Source of the DNA: Halichondria panicea
Taxonomy: Eukaryota; Porifera; Demospongiae; Suberitida; Halichondriidae
Assembly (NCBI RefSeq): GCF_963675165.1
Contig: NC_087379.1
Span: forward strand, 1,740,201 to 1,804,200
Reading direction: 5' to 3'
Length of the DNA stretch: 64,000 nucleotides
The notes below the pieces were generated by a model. The model did no database searches, was not told the origin of the DNA, and worked only from the letters and a program-made list of their open reading frames with translations. This document shows, one piece after another, positions 42,352 through 53,611 of the stretch. The position numbers and the translations under genes are program-made. The stretch's first letter is position 1. Each line of letters begins with the position of its first letter.

Positions 42352-42779
42352 GCGATTAAATCAAATGAGATGAACAACAACATAATATTATGTATGTGTG
42401 TTACTAGCTATAGTAGAATTCGTATGCTGTATAATTATTGTAATTACTGCATTTAAAGTTTGTTTGTTTGTATCACATTCGGACCAGTAATTGTAGCCTC
42501 TTCGCAGGCCTTCCTTTTTCAGTTATAATTTTGTTTCTGTTGTTTGTCACAATGTTAACACCATACGGGAATAATTGGAGGGAGCAAAGAAAGAAAAAAG
42601 GAAGGCCTGCCCCGCTAAGTCTTGTGACCTGGTACTGACGTAGCCAAATTTAATTGAGCGTGGGCAAGAGTAAAACCGCAATATCTGTCCTCCCACACAC
42701 TGTGACACAGTACTTTAGTCTCGATTTCCAGCCTTACCAGGAACTAGAGGCAAAGCAGTGTTACAAGATGAAACATGAA
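42352..42779. other. 3' flank and MITE
   Basis: 42,490-42,710 is a repeat shared with 6.17 and 44.2 kb: gtagcctcttcgcagg, ctcctttttc-like, gaattggagg...aagaaag, gagcgtgggcaagagtaaaa. No gene. Confidence 0.5.
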
Positions 42780-43370
42780 AGGCTAGAGTACTACTGTATC
42801 TGATAATAGCACTTGTCAAAAGGACCTGGGAAAAGAAGGAACCTATCCCAGATCCTGGACAACTCACAGCAATGCTTCTGACATGCCAAAATTGACAGAT
42901 CCCTTCATGTCATCAGTTTTAGTCCAAGTCATAATAAGAAAAAGAAGAAGATTGCCCTAGCACAATCACACTATCCAAACTAGAAGGGCAAGGGCAACCA
43001 ATTTTATCCTCGGATAATTACAGTAGAACTACAGCAGAACTACAGACTACAAGACTCGCCTTATCAAACTCAATGTGCTCCCACTCTCAAGACCTCACGT
43101 TCGACCTAGTCGAGTGTTTCAAATTACAGCAGACAATGTAGACCTGAGTGCTTATCTGCAGGTTTTATTTCCGTATCCACTATAGAGCTGGTTCTACTGC
43201 CAGAAAGTTTCCAAAAGGAGCAGAACCTCTAATACTACTACAATAGGATTACACGACTATGGAATTGACAGGACCCTATCGATCTTCAATCTATTACATG
43301 TATTGAACTAAAGGAAAATTCGACATTGGTGCTCGTGCCCCTGTGAAAACTGTCTCATGCACACAAATTA
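42780..43370 (+). pseudogene. Decayed non-LTR retrotransposon 3' end
   Basis: Broken frames contain ITRLWN followed by DPIDLQSITCIELK, a pattern like the RLWNSLP..IDL..S tail of CR1/jockey-like reverse transcriptase ORFs, and further on RLDYCS. Many stops and shifts. Identification is by short motifs only. Confidence 0.4.
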
Positions 43371-44339
43371 GTATGGTTTAGTCACTCTGTCAGTACTCAT
43401 GAGATCACAACCTTGCAACATTGTCATGTCATTCTCAAATACACTGTTTCTAGACTAGACTACTGCTCAATAATAACTCAAGCCTCAATTTGAGGCTTGA
43501 GGATATAGGCTCAAAGACAGACCTTTATTAGTCTTCAGACTTCACTATAATTATGCTAGGTATTTAAAGCCATCGTCTATGATATAGATAATATCTCCAG
43601 ACTTGCATATGAAGTAAGTCTGCAATGCGTAGGCATCCTGCAGAGGAGGAATGCCAGTGTCAAAAGGTCACTAATTAAAACACCACGTGGCCCAATGTTT
43701 TACATGTAAAACTGAGTTTACCCTCGCGCCCCTGAGTTTATACACCACCAATAGCTTGATCCTCTTTATGATCACAACAGAAATCGGTTGAGCTATCGCG
43801 CCCCAGAGGAATCAGCTTGAGAGAGGAGATCCAGGATTTAATTGCAACCTTTGACCTTTTATTGCATTCTTCTAAACCACAAGATATGGAAAATAGCCTG
43901 CCGTGGCTAGAGAATAAATTTTGATATACTGGCTTGCTGCACTGGATAGATCTAGGTGTATAGTAAGCTTTCCAAGCAGGCAAATAAAGAACAGAAGCGC
44001 TAAGCTGCTATATGCAGCAAAGGTCAAGAACCCAGAACAAGAATGTTTTATCCTTCATTAAACGTGACCCTATTGACCCTGGCGTTCCTCCTCTGGGGCA
44101 TCCTGTGGCTTTGTTGCCTGTCAGGCTCAGCCCATCTACTGAAAGCCCACGCTCATTTTCACTGTGCCACCACTGTGCCACTGTCACGCGACTTAGCGAG
44201 GCAGGCTCTCCTTTTTCTTAGACGGTTCTTTCTTTCTTTCTTTGTTCCTCCAATTCTTACCGTATTTTATCTTATTGACCGTGGACAAAGAACAGAAAAA
44301 GGAGAGGCTGCGGAGGCTAGCTTTTATACACACATTGAA
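43371..44339. other. Retroelement debris and MITE
   Basis: 43,440-43,700 may continue the decayed LINE. 44,185-44,335 is a MITE-like block (ggcaggctctcctttttctt ... aaaaggagaggctgcggagg) shared with 14.7 and 22.0 kb. No gene recognised. Confidence 0.4.
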
Positions 44340-45607
44340 TCACAGGGAAACTCAAGGAGTGGGTAATGATGGGCGATGATTGTTGTTTAAAACGATCGAT
44401 GCCAAAAGTTCAAGTCAGTGCTGCAGCAGAGCCTTGCAGCTCTCTTCTCACTCTTGCAGCTACCAACAGCTAGCGTTCTATAGTGCAGAGCTAACTACTA
44501 AGTAGAGTATATAGCAACACTCGGTGAACAAGTTTTGCTACTACCTCTTCTAAAAAGGCTGCAATGGCATTCCAAGTAAGCAAAACTAGGCATAACTCAA
44601 GAACAAAGCTTTATTTTGCAAACCGACAAATACGAATGCAAGAAAACATGACTAGAAGCCTATAGAAACTCTTACTTGCACTTCATTGATCCTTGAGCAG
44701 CTGAAACAGCGTACACACACAACACAAACACACTACAGTATACCTCGCTTGCGCATGCGCACCGAGGAATAATTATATACACATGGGTGCAGTTCTGGGG
44801 AGTTGTATACGTCCTGTGATAAGGTGTCGATTCAACCATGCATCGATGGACCTGTGACAGCATGAATTTCTCACGTCTCTGACCATGCATCCTATAGTTG
44901 ATTACACAATTGCACAATATCCATCCTATTATGATATGAAATCAATTCATTACCATGCAGGAATATGCATATCTCATACTACTGACATGTCACATTTGAC
45001 CTATAATACAATAATTATATAGGCTATATACACACACAGAGAGGTGTATAATCTTTAAAATGAAAGCACCGCGGGTGCTGATGCCTCGGTGGAGATGCCA
45101 AAGCTACATAACATAAAGCTGCTACTAATAGCTTTTATGCACATGATAAAAACAATTTAATTTTGCATGCAAAAACTTAGATAGTGGGTAATGATCCACC
45201 ATGATTGTTGTTAAAATGATTGATGCCAAAAGTTCAAGTCTAAAATTAATGGCTGCCATCAGCAGAGCCTTGCAGCTCTCTTCTCACTCTTGCAGCTACC
45301 AATAGCTAGCGTTCTAGTGCAGAGTTAACTACTAAGTAGAGTAGCAACACTCGGTAAACAAGTTTGGCTAAGTGCTCTTCTAAAAAGGCTGCAATGGCAT
45401 TCCAAGTAGGCATAACTCGAGAATGAAGCATTATTTTGCAAATCCACGAATTAAAGTCCAAGTAAACATGACTAGAAGCCTATAGAAACTCTTACTTGCA
45501 CTTGATTCATCCTTGAGCAGCTGTAGACTAGCAGTCTACACAGACACACAGACACACAAACACACTACCGTATATACCTCGCTTGCGCATGCGCACCGAG
45601 GCATAAT
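44340..45607. repeat. Two copies of a ~500-bp dispersed repeat
   Basis: 44,340-44,770 and 45,060-45,607 are about 85-90% alike (gggtaatgat, cactcttgcagctacc, ctcgcttgcgcatgcgcacc). The full copy has related ends, gctgatgcctcggtgg and gcgcaccgaggcataa, suggesting a TIR element. Fragments lie at 1.0 and 38.8-39.6 kb. Confidence 0.75.
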
Positions 45608-45712
45608 GATGATCTCATAGAGATAATCTATATAAGCAAAGGCTATACAATACTTTGACTATAGCTGTAGAAAAGTTAAAGCCACACAGTCAGCTATAGA
45701 GATCCTACTGCA

Positions 45713-46849
45713 ATGGACAAAGAGAGGTTGTCCGGTTATTTTAATCAAACCATTGACAAAAATAAAATCAGAGCTGGAGACCATATCTACATTCACGAAA
45801 AAAGAGGGTTAACCAACAAGCATGGAATTGCAGTCTTTATGTCAATGGTGGTTTTCTATGATACTCGGAACAAATCGATCGTTAAAAAATCACTATCTGA
45901 ATTTGCAGGCTGTAACATCATAAGACTTGCTCTATATGAACAACCACGGCTTAAAAATATGTTCAAAAGAAAAGGCACTTCCTTTGAAAAAAAGAGTATG
46001 CCACCTAAAGTAGTTGTGAATTCTGCAGAATACTTCAATTCGAATCCTGATGAGTGGATAGAGACTCATTCTCTTAATGAAAGTGAAGAGTTTGCACGAC
46101 ACTGTAAAGAAGCAACAACCAAAGCGATTCCAGTAGTCGAAAGCTGCCTGAAGCCAGGAGATCACATTTGTGTGAGAAAATGTTGTCCTCTACCAGGCAG
46201 TGACGCAGTGTACTTATACACTCATCATGGTATATACATTGGCAAAAAGGAGGTCGTTCACTTCAGTGGAGAGCAAACATCTAGCAAAAAAACAGCAAAA
46301 ATTAGACGCGATTCTCTGGAAGTTTTCAGCACTAAAGCAAAGAACCTTTACCGGTATGGTCGAACACATATGTTTGTTAATGTAAGTGAAATTTTGCCTG
46401 TGCATAGAAGAGATTCAAATGAAATAGTTAAGCAGGCCATTTACTATGCAGATAACTCGGATATGTGGCCACATTACGACTTATTTCGAAACAACTGCGA
46501 GTTTTTTGCGTTACAAGTGACATTTGGAGGTCAGCTTTGTGTTAAACTATTTCAACATCAGATAAAAAGACTAGTTTCGGTTTTCTATTTTGCAACAAGT
46601 AATATTTACTCTATACTTAAATTTTTGTCTGACAGTGTATATGTACTTCAAGAAATGACGGCTGGTACAATTCCAAAAGAACGTGTACTTCAGAAATTAC
46701 TCAGCATACTCATGGAAGCTTCAGAAGCAATTGTTAACAAGAAAATAGCACAACAACTAAACGAATTTATTGAGAAAGTGGGTGCTGGTACAATTCCAAA
46801 TGCTACTGATCTTATTTCTTGTATTTCTAGTTTACCACCATTGCCATAA
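45713..46849 (+). CDS. Two-domain LRAT-family protein with long C-terminal tail
   Basis: 378 residues, one exon, ATG at 45,713 (MDKERLSGYFNQTIDKNK). Domain 1 keeps KHGI (His37) but has VVFYD and NESEEF in the second His and Cys slots. Domain 2 has KPGDHICVRKCC, THHGIYIGK (His172), VVHFSG (His183) and NNCEFF (Cys262), an apparently complete active site. After the domain is a ~110-residue extension with hydrophobic segments (about 280-305) and two similar short blocks, MTAGTIPKERVL and VGAGTIPNATDL. It differs clearly from the other copies, with little near-identical DNA, so it is an older paralog. No splice signals needed. Substrate unknown. Confidence 0.92.
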   Translation: MDKERLSGYFNQTIDKNKIRAGDHIYIHEKRGLTNKHGIAVFMSMVVFYDTRNKSIVKKSLSEFAGCNIIRLALYEQPRLKNMFKRKGTSFEKKSMPPKVVVNSAEYFNSNPDEWIETHSLNESEEFARHCKEATTKAIPVVESCLKPGDHICVRKCCPLPGSDAVYLYTHHGIYIGKKEVVHFSGEQTSSKKTAKIRRDSLEVFSTKAKNLYRYGRTHMFVNVSEILPVHRRDSNEIVKQAIYYADNSDMWPHYDLFRNNCEFFALQVTFGGQLCVKLFQHQIKRLVSVFYFATSNIYSILKFLSDSVYVLQEMTAGTIPKERVLQKLLSILMEASEAIVNKKIAQQLNEFIEKVGAGTIPNATDLISCISSLPPLP

Positions 46850-46964
46850 CTTTGTACGGTTTTTTTTACATTTTTGTAGTGTTACATTTAGTCCGCACAA
46901 ATAACAAATTTCAATTAAAGTGTTCGGTTTGCTGTGATAACATGCAACATAATAAATAGATGCA

Positions 46965-47078
46965 GTACATCAGGAGTGTATTAAGAGGAGTATACAACTG
47001 TAGCAATTGTAGTGTAAACCAGGTTACAGTGTCATACCACGTCACTATCAGACCGCATCTTAAGTGGGTGCGTAGGGA
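46965..47078. repeat. Inverted piece of the LRAT upstream segment
   Basis: The minus strand matches 18,085-18,200 and 29,255-29,345 (cacccacttaagatgcggtc, gacgtgg, acctggtttacactacaa). A stray inverted fragment of the unit's upstream flank. Confidence 0.75.
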
Positions 47079-47935
47079 ACGAAAGAACCAATGTGTGAAT
47101 GTGCACAGTGCATGCACAGCAGGGATCAAAGAGTGTTTACTACTACTCAGTTGTAAATGGGTTGGATAACAGCTTCTAATTGCTTCCAATCAATACGTGT
47201 TCATAGTACAAGCTACCTGTACCATGGATATCTGCGTGTGTATTGTCATTGTACTACCGAGGGCAGTTGTATGTGTTCCCTTGGGCTGTGCCCTCGGGGA
47301 ATACATAGAACTGCACGAGGTAGTACAAATCCAATACACCCTTGATATCCATGGTACAACTATTACTTATACGCTTATTTTGTACGATTCTATTATGTGT
47401 GGTATTGTATGTGCAACTGACATAATTATTTTGCTGCTGCAGGACCAACACGAAGAAGGCGTACGTATACGTACACATGCATACAGCCTATACAAACATA
47501 TGCCACAGAAAAAAGATTTCTTTGTTTAATTATTAGCATAGCCGCTCGGCATGAGCAGGGTCCAAGTAATACAGAGGGGTGTTGGTGCGTAGTGGGAGAT
47601 GGCAACAGAGAGAGTGGGTGTGGTCACTGCATCCTCACCAGGGGCATGCATGGAGTTGCCATCAATCCACGACTTCACCTAAATGTACAAATCTGCTATA
47701 GTTGCATACATATTATATTTACAAGCCTGGTCTGAACAATCTACTCTATTTCAACCAATTAAAGCAAGTGCAAACAGATGACTAATAATTATAAAATAGC
47801 TACAATTCCATTATGTGGCTCAATGTTGGTGTATGCATGCATGCATGCCCTCTGTTCCATTATACAAGTACCATGATGTGTGGCTCTCTTATGCCTTATA
47901 TAACATGCACCCATTAAAAGTGACGACTATTTATA

Positions 47936-48157
47936 CCGTATACGGGTAGAAAATTTCGAGGTGTTTTTAATTTCGCGTTTTTCATGGGTGGCTGCAGAAC
48001 ACGAAAATTAAAACCCGCGAAAGGCTTTGTTTACGCATGCGAGATAGTGACACACCCTAACTCCACGAAATTTACTACCCGCGAAATTTTCCAAATAAGA
48101 CAGAATATTGAATTGCACGAAAATTTACACCCTCGAAATGTTCTACCCGTACGGTAG
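47936..48157. mobile_element. TACCGTATA-type MITE
   Basis: Ends taccgtatacgggtagaaaa / gttctacccgtacggta with aatttcgcg / cgcgaaa blocks inside. The second copy of the surrounding duplication lacks it. Confidence 0.8.
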
Positions 48158-48497
48158 ATTACTTCACTTGACAATGTAGTACGCATTATAGTCTCAATGC
48201 ATCACGTGTTTTTTCCTTTCTATAGATACACTTATTATATACATGCATGCATCCTGCGCTCTACCATTATGACATATTCTATGTACATGTACAATAATGC
48301 TTCAAACCAAATTTACATACATGCAACAGGAACTTAATGCACATGCAAGTATATATATACTCACTGTACAAAGAAACATCATTTGATATCCAATTGAGTG
48401 AGATTCACACATGTACTGCATGATTCATGGCCATGCATAAAGACGTAGGCGTCATCTGCAAGAATCATGACATGTATAGTCACAAGATATCTCCAGC

Positions 48498-48526
48498 AGA
48501 GAGGGACTATCCCGGGGGAAGTACCT
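48498..48526 (+). promoter_or_regulatory. Conserved GGGACTATCCC motif (no LRAT gene follows)
   Basis: GGGACTATCCC at 48,503-48,513 followed by gggggaagtacctatatagc. Repeated at 50,609-50,619, with the GGGACTGTCCC form at 50,946-50,956. No LRAT gene follows these three, so they are relics of lost units or belong to an unrecognised transcript. Confidence 0.3.
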
Positions 48527-49296
48527 ATATAGCTAATAATTATAGTCGGTATAATTATGCACACAATGCAATCCGAGGCGCATAGGCGGCCCCAGGTAAA
48601 AATAGTAGTCATTGGTTAGTTTCTTTGTCTGTTTGTCTGTCTGTATATATTCTGAGTTTGCTCACCTGCAAACAGCTCACTGCATGCATGTATATTGTTA
48701 TTGTACTACCTCGTGCATGCAGTTGTATATGTGTATACCCTTGGGCTGTGCACTGCCCTCGGTAGTACAAATCCTTGATATCCATGCATGGTATACAACT
48801 ATAGCTATTACTATACGCTTATTTTGTACAATTCTATTATGTGTGGTATTGTATGTGCAACTGACATTATTTTGCTGCTGCAGGACCAACACGAAGAAGG
48901 CGTACGTATATACGTACACATACAGCCTATTATACAAACATATGCCACAGAAAAAAGAGTTCTTTGTTTAATCATTAGCATAGCCGCTCGGCATGAGCAG
49001 GGTCCAAGTAATACGGAGGGGGTGTTGGTGCGTAGTGAGAAATGGGAAACAGAGAGAGTGGGTGTGGTCACTGCATCCTCACCAGGGGCATGCATGCATG
49101 AAGTTGCCATCAATCCACGACTTCACCTAAATGAATATTCATATACAAATCTGCTATAATTATTAATAGTTAATTGCATATATATTATATTTACAAGCCT
49201 GGTCTGCACAATCTACTCTATATTTCAACCAAAGCAAGTGCAAACAGATGACTAATTATAAAATAGCTACAATTCCATTATGTGGCTCAATGTTGG

Positions 49297-49487
49297 TGAG
49301 AATATGTCATAATGGTAGAGCGCAGGATGCATGCATGTATATAATAAGTGTATCTAGCATGTATGCATGCGTACTGTGATGTGTGCATGGCCTCAATGCA
49401 TCACGTGAATTTTTCTGCAGTTTTTTCCTTTCTAGATACACTTATTATATACATGCATGCATCCTGCGCTCTACCATTATGACATAT
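49297..49487. mobile_element. Palindrome with ~55-bp perfect arms
   Basis: Arms gaatatgtcataatggtaga ... gtgtatcta (49,300-49,357) and tagatacac ... tctaccattatgacatattc (49,431-49,488) enclose a ~75-bp loop. The right arm alone is present at 48,228-48,285 in the sister block, so the inversion arose after duplication. Confidence 0.8.
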
Positions 49488-49562
49488 TCTAGGTACAATA
49501 ATGCTTCAAACCAAATTTACATACATGCATGCAGCAGGAACTTAATGCACATGCAAGTATAT

Positions 49563-50440
49563 GTATAGGATAGACTACACCTAAGAGTAGAATATGCGTC
49601 TATGTAACCTCCGCGGTTGCGGTTAGCCCGAGGCGCAAAGCCGAGGGAATCTAACCGTAACCAAGGTGGTTACTAAGACACATATTCTACGAGTGGGTGT
49701 GGTCTATCTAACTTGGACTTCATTGCGCATGCGCGAGGCGTGGTTATAAAAAGCCAGGTTTAGTGCGTAGCAACAGAAATTGAATTTGTGCGAGCTGGAC
49801 GAGCTGGAGAGCTGTGAGAGACACCAGTTGACAGAAAAAGATAAGAAGACGGCTTCAAAACAATGAAAAAACTTAGTAAAGCTTATGAAACGCTTCTTGA
49901 AGATACTGGAAAGAACAGACAAGTAAAAAGAACCTAGAACTATGCTAGAACTGACTGCAACACTACAAGAAGAAGAATGAAGCTCTGTGGTGGAGTGGAG
50001 GGGGTATAGAGCAGACTGGACCGGCATGGAACCTTAAAAAACTCTATAGAAAGTGTCAAGCGACTGCTAAAGTGTTTTTGATGCTTCCTGGCCCCCCTTG
50101 CCCATGCCCAACTGGAAAAAGCAATACAAAGCAACAGTGGACATGGAAAGAATGGATATTGACTGAACAAACTATTGCATTCTGTGTTTTTATAATGTTT
50201 TTGTCATCTTCTTGTCACTTTCACTAAAAATTTCATTTCAACTTTTGAGAACTTCCTGCAAATTATTTGTCACTTCCTATAGAATATGCGTCCATTTCCT
50301 GTAGAATATGTGTCCACTTCCTGTAGAATATGCGCCCATTTCCTGTAGAATAAGTACCTTCTTGTAGATTATGCTTCCATGTAATCTACTGTTTTTAGCC
50401 AATCAGATCAATTACAGATGATGTAATGTAGTCTAAATAT
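49563..50440. mobile_element. ~880-bp insertion with terminal hairpin and minisatellite
   Basis: Absent from the sister copy at 48,355. The left part is a hairpin (49,570-49,710: ggatagactacacc ... ggtgtggtctatc; cgcggttgcggttag / ctaaccgtaaccaaggtgg). The right part has five copies of a ~23-bp unit ttcctgtagaatatgcgtcc (50,270-50,385). No ORF that I can support. Confidence 0.65.
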
Positions 50441-50759
50441 ATATACTCACTGTACAAAGAAACATCACTTGATATCCCATTGAGTGAGATTCACACATGT
50501 ACTGCATGATTCAGCACAATAAATTCATGGCCATGGGATAAAGACGTAGGCGACACCTGCATATAATAAGAATCATGACATGTAGTCACAAGATATCTCC
50601 AGCAGAGAGGGACTATCCCGGGGGAAGTACCTATAATAGCTAATAATTATAGTCGGTATAATTATATACACACAATGCAATCCGAGGCGCGTAGGCGGCC
50701 CCAGGTAAAAATAGTAGTCATTGGTTAGTTTCTTTGTCTGTTTGTCTGTCTGTATAATA

Positions 50760-51907
50760 AAAATGCAGATATGAAGGTCGCAATGGTTTTGTGTGAGTGT
50801 CTGTTTCTAATAAGTTGATGCAATCTGCATGCTATATTAATTTGAGAAAGTATACTGTTTGCCAAACAAACATCATGGGAGGTACATACAGATAGAGCAT
50901 AAACATAATTATAGTCATGCATAAGATGTCCCCAGGATCGAGAGTGGGACTGTCCCGGGAGAGTACCCATCGTCTCATGACACTTTATGAATATCATTAA
51001 CCTTTATACAGAATTAACCACTAATAGAATACAGCTCTCTGAAGTGTATACGGCCACCTCAATATGCCGGCCATTTGGTTTGGCACGGAATGCTAGTTAT
51101 AGATGTTTACTGCACAAAACTCGCCCTGAAATGTGGCCACTCGCTATTCCGTATAGGTTTTCAATGTAATTTTATGCTATACGTTTGTTACGGCCGGATA
51201 TGACATTTTGGGTGTGGATTACACTTAAATAGAGAGCAGAATGATTTATTTTTTCTTAATCCTCGAGACACAGAACAGCAAAATTATAGTCATTAATAGA
51301 TTCGAGGTAAGATCGTTTTTTAGCCGCGGCCCTATTTTCTGAAATACAGCCACCTCGCTATTCTAACCAAGCTGCACTGTCCCAAGGGTGACCAGATTAC
51401 CGAGAGTTTATACTATAGTGACAATGGCACTGAGCAGCTTAGAACCCTATAGAAACTCTTACTTGCACTTCATTGATCCTTGAGCAGCTGAAATAGCGTA
51501 CACACACAAACACACTATCGTATACCGTATATAGCGGGTATATTTCGAGGGTATAAATGTTCGTGGTTTTTGCGGATTAGGCATAAACTGCGAATTTAAT
51601 ATTGCAGCAAAAAGGCGCTATTCCACAAAAATTAAATCCGCGCTAACTAGTTTCACTGATCTGATATACTTTCTAAGACACACAAAACCATGTGGATAGC
51701 TCCACGTGGCTCCGATTGTGGGGGGCGTGCCAGTAGGCATGCAGATCCTGCCACCTATAAATCCTGCTGTCATATAGCATCACTTACATTTCCTGAAAAT
51801 AATTGTATCTAATGGCCTAGAATATACTGGCCCTATTTTTCCCCTCCATCCATTGCGAAAATATACTTGGATGGCCTAATTGTAGGATGCCTGACAGCCT
51901 AAACCCT
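50760..51907. other. Repeat fragments, no gene recognised
   Basis: Contains a GGGACTGTCCC block (50,946), a fragment of the 44.6-kb repeat (51,450-51,520, ctcttacttgcacttcattg) and a partial TACCGTATA MITE end (51,522-51,600). Confidence 0.5.
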
Positions 51908-52301
51908 AGGCCCTGGCAAATTATGCCGGCATAATTTGGGGCATAATAGGTTAGGTCATTATGCTGGCATAATAGAGGCATAATAGGGTTAAAATTTTGA
52001 ATTTGGTCAGTTTGGTGCAAATGCAACGTGCTGCTGAACGTGTTTAACTCTTTTAAATGCCTCTTTTACATCTAGAAGAATCTTCAGTCTTCAGTTATAT
52101 ATGAATTGAATGAAATTATCTCTTGTTGTATTGAAATGTACAATACCAGAATACAAGAGTTGTTACTACTGCTGAAAAAAGATTATTTATGACGTCAATG
52201 TGGGGCATAATGGGTTCTTTCGACGGGCATAATAGGCTGAATTTGGGGCACTGCTCAAAAGTATAATAGGCAGAAAAAGGAGCATAATTTTCCAGGGCCT
52301 A
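51908..52301. mobile_element. TIR element, TAGGCCCTGG ends
   Basis: Ends taggccctggcaaattatgc / gcataattttccagggccta are inverted repeats. Inside, (g)gcataatagg is repeated six or more times on one strand. Flanks share ctaaacc, but no exact duplication was found. Confidence 0.7.
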
Positions 52302-53355
52302 TACTAAACCCTCTAAACTGAGAAGCAGGATCTTGCCCATACGTACGACTAAATATGCCTCCAGCACTGGTCCATGAGGTAAGTATAGTAGACAACATTA
52401 CTCCTACTCATGGGACAACTGAGGTGGTGGGTGGGTGGGGTTTCTGAGAACCGAGAGGCCATGCACTTTACAGTTATGTAAACAGCTTGAGAGTGAAGCC
52501 TGGCAACTGCATGGTTACCCTCTCGTTCCCTACTCTCCCTGACCAATGGGAGAGCTTACCATCATTGTTACTGTTACCAGGACCCTCATGCAGGCCCCCG
52601 TTTTTTAGCTACCCTTGTACCCCTTTGTTGATAACACGATACTGCACCCGAGCAGCCCCTCCCCTTTTATCTTTTCTGGACCACGCGCCCGAAGCCGTTC
52701 CCTAGTTAACTATCTGGCATTAACTATGTTCAACCATAGGGAAACGCACGTCATTAGACGTCACGTTTTTACTATGTTTTGTACGTTGTGTGGGCGAAAC
52801 CCTTTGAAGTCTTCTAGGCGCGTTACGCCTAGGCTGCTAAGCTAAGAACACTTATTTTTGTCTGTTCGCAAAAACAAGAGCTAGATATTGCGATTGAGAT
52901 GTGCTTCATAAAGAAAATATACCAAGTACAAAGTTGTGCTACTCTTGGAAAGTTGTCTGAACGTCAAATATATATGTGCTGTGCAGGGCCATTGAAGGTC
53001 AGTTTTCTTTGAATTTTGCATATTAATCCCTCTATAAGGCTACTCCAAGCTATCTTGCCTAGCTTCTTTCATGAAATAGACTCTATGAACACTACTTTAA
53101 TGTATGGTCTTTCCCATTCTTGTTTGCTTTAGAGAAACTCACTAAAGTTTAGTCTAAACTGTAAAGGCCGTTCTGCTTTCACTTTAATCCCTCTATTCTA
53201 ACACTGATCGATTATTAGCCTTCTGTCATTCATAGCAAGGGAGAATAGTCTTTACTGTATCGTAACGTATACTTACTTTTAATAGGAATGCCACGCAGAA
53301 GGTCGGATCCTTTTATCCCTACAGAACTTAACGCGGCCACGCAGAAGAAGACATC
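52302..53355. other. No recognisable gene
   Basis: Nothing supported. 53,297-53,332 is a short inverted copy of BBS2 intron 7 sequence (minus strand: gttctgtagggataaaagga), which marks a breakpoint at the left edge of BBS2 unit D. Confidence 0.5.
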
Positions 53356-53359
53356 AGCA

Positions 53360-53545
53360 TTGGAAAATTTGCGAACTTTGCGATGGTCGATCAATTCGCA
53401 ACAATAAAATCCTATATTACTAGTAAATACACACTATCCTTGCCAGAACGCAATCGTTAGATTGCAAAGGGTCAAATTTTCTGCTGATTTGGCTCATTCG
53501 CAAAGATTTTTCACCCGCAAAATATTCTAGTAATACGGTACCGGC
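53360..53545. mobile_element. Partial copy of the 30.74-kb MITE
   Basis: From tttgcgaactttgcgatggt to ttctagtaatacggta it is about 95% identical to 30,774-30,950; the left end is missing. Confidence 0.75.
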
Positions 53546-53611
53546 CATTTTAAGCGTTCACCAATAGCCAGGAACAAACAGCTCCATCCCCTCACACACC
53601 CGCCCACTCAC

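Larger units (their letters stand above)
47190..49260. repeat. Tandem-like duplicated block
   Basis: 47,190-47,780 and 48,680-49,260 are about 90% alike. The minus strand in the first copy has an open segment after acceptor cattta g: VKSWIDGNSMHAPGEDAVTT then PTLSVAISHYAPTPL, ending at a stop near 47,530. In the second copy a 4-bp insertion (gcat repeat) shifts it. It may be an exon of an unrecognised gene. 48,230-48,780 is again repeated at 49,435-49,560 plus 50,440-50,760. Confidence 0.7.

Noticed and set aside
48612-49159. Cys/Tyr-rich plus-strand ORFs as secreted peptides
   Set aside because: Duplicated non-coding AT-rich DNA; frames are not kept between the two block copies.
52487-52845. 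Plus-strand ORFs near 52.5-52.8 kb
   Set aside because: No conserved blocks, no splice partners, composition like surrounding non-coding DNA.
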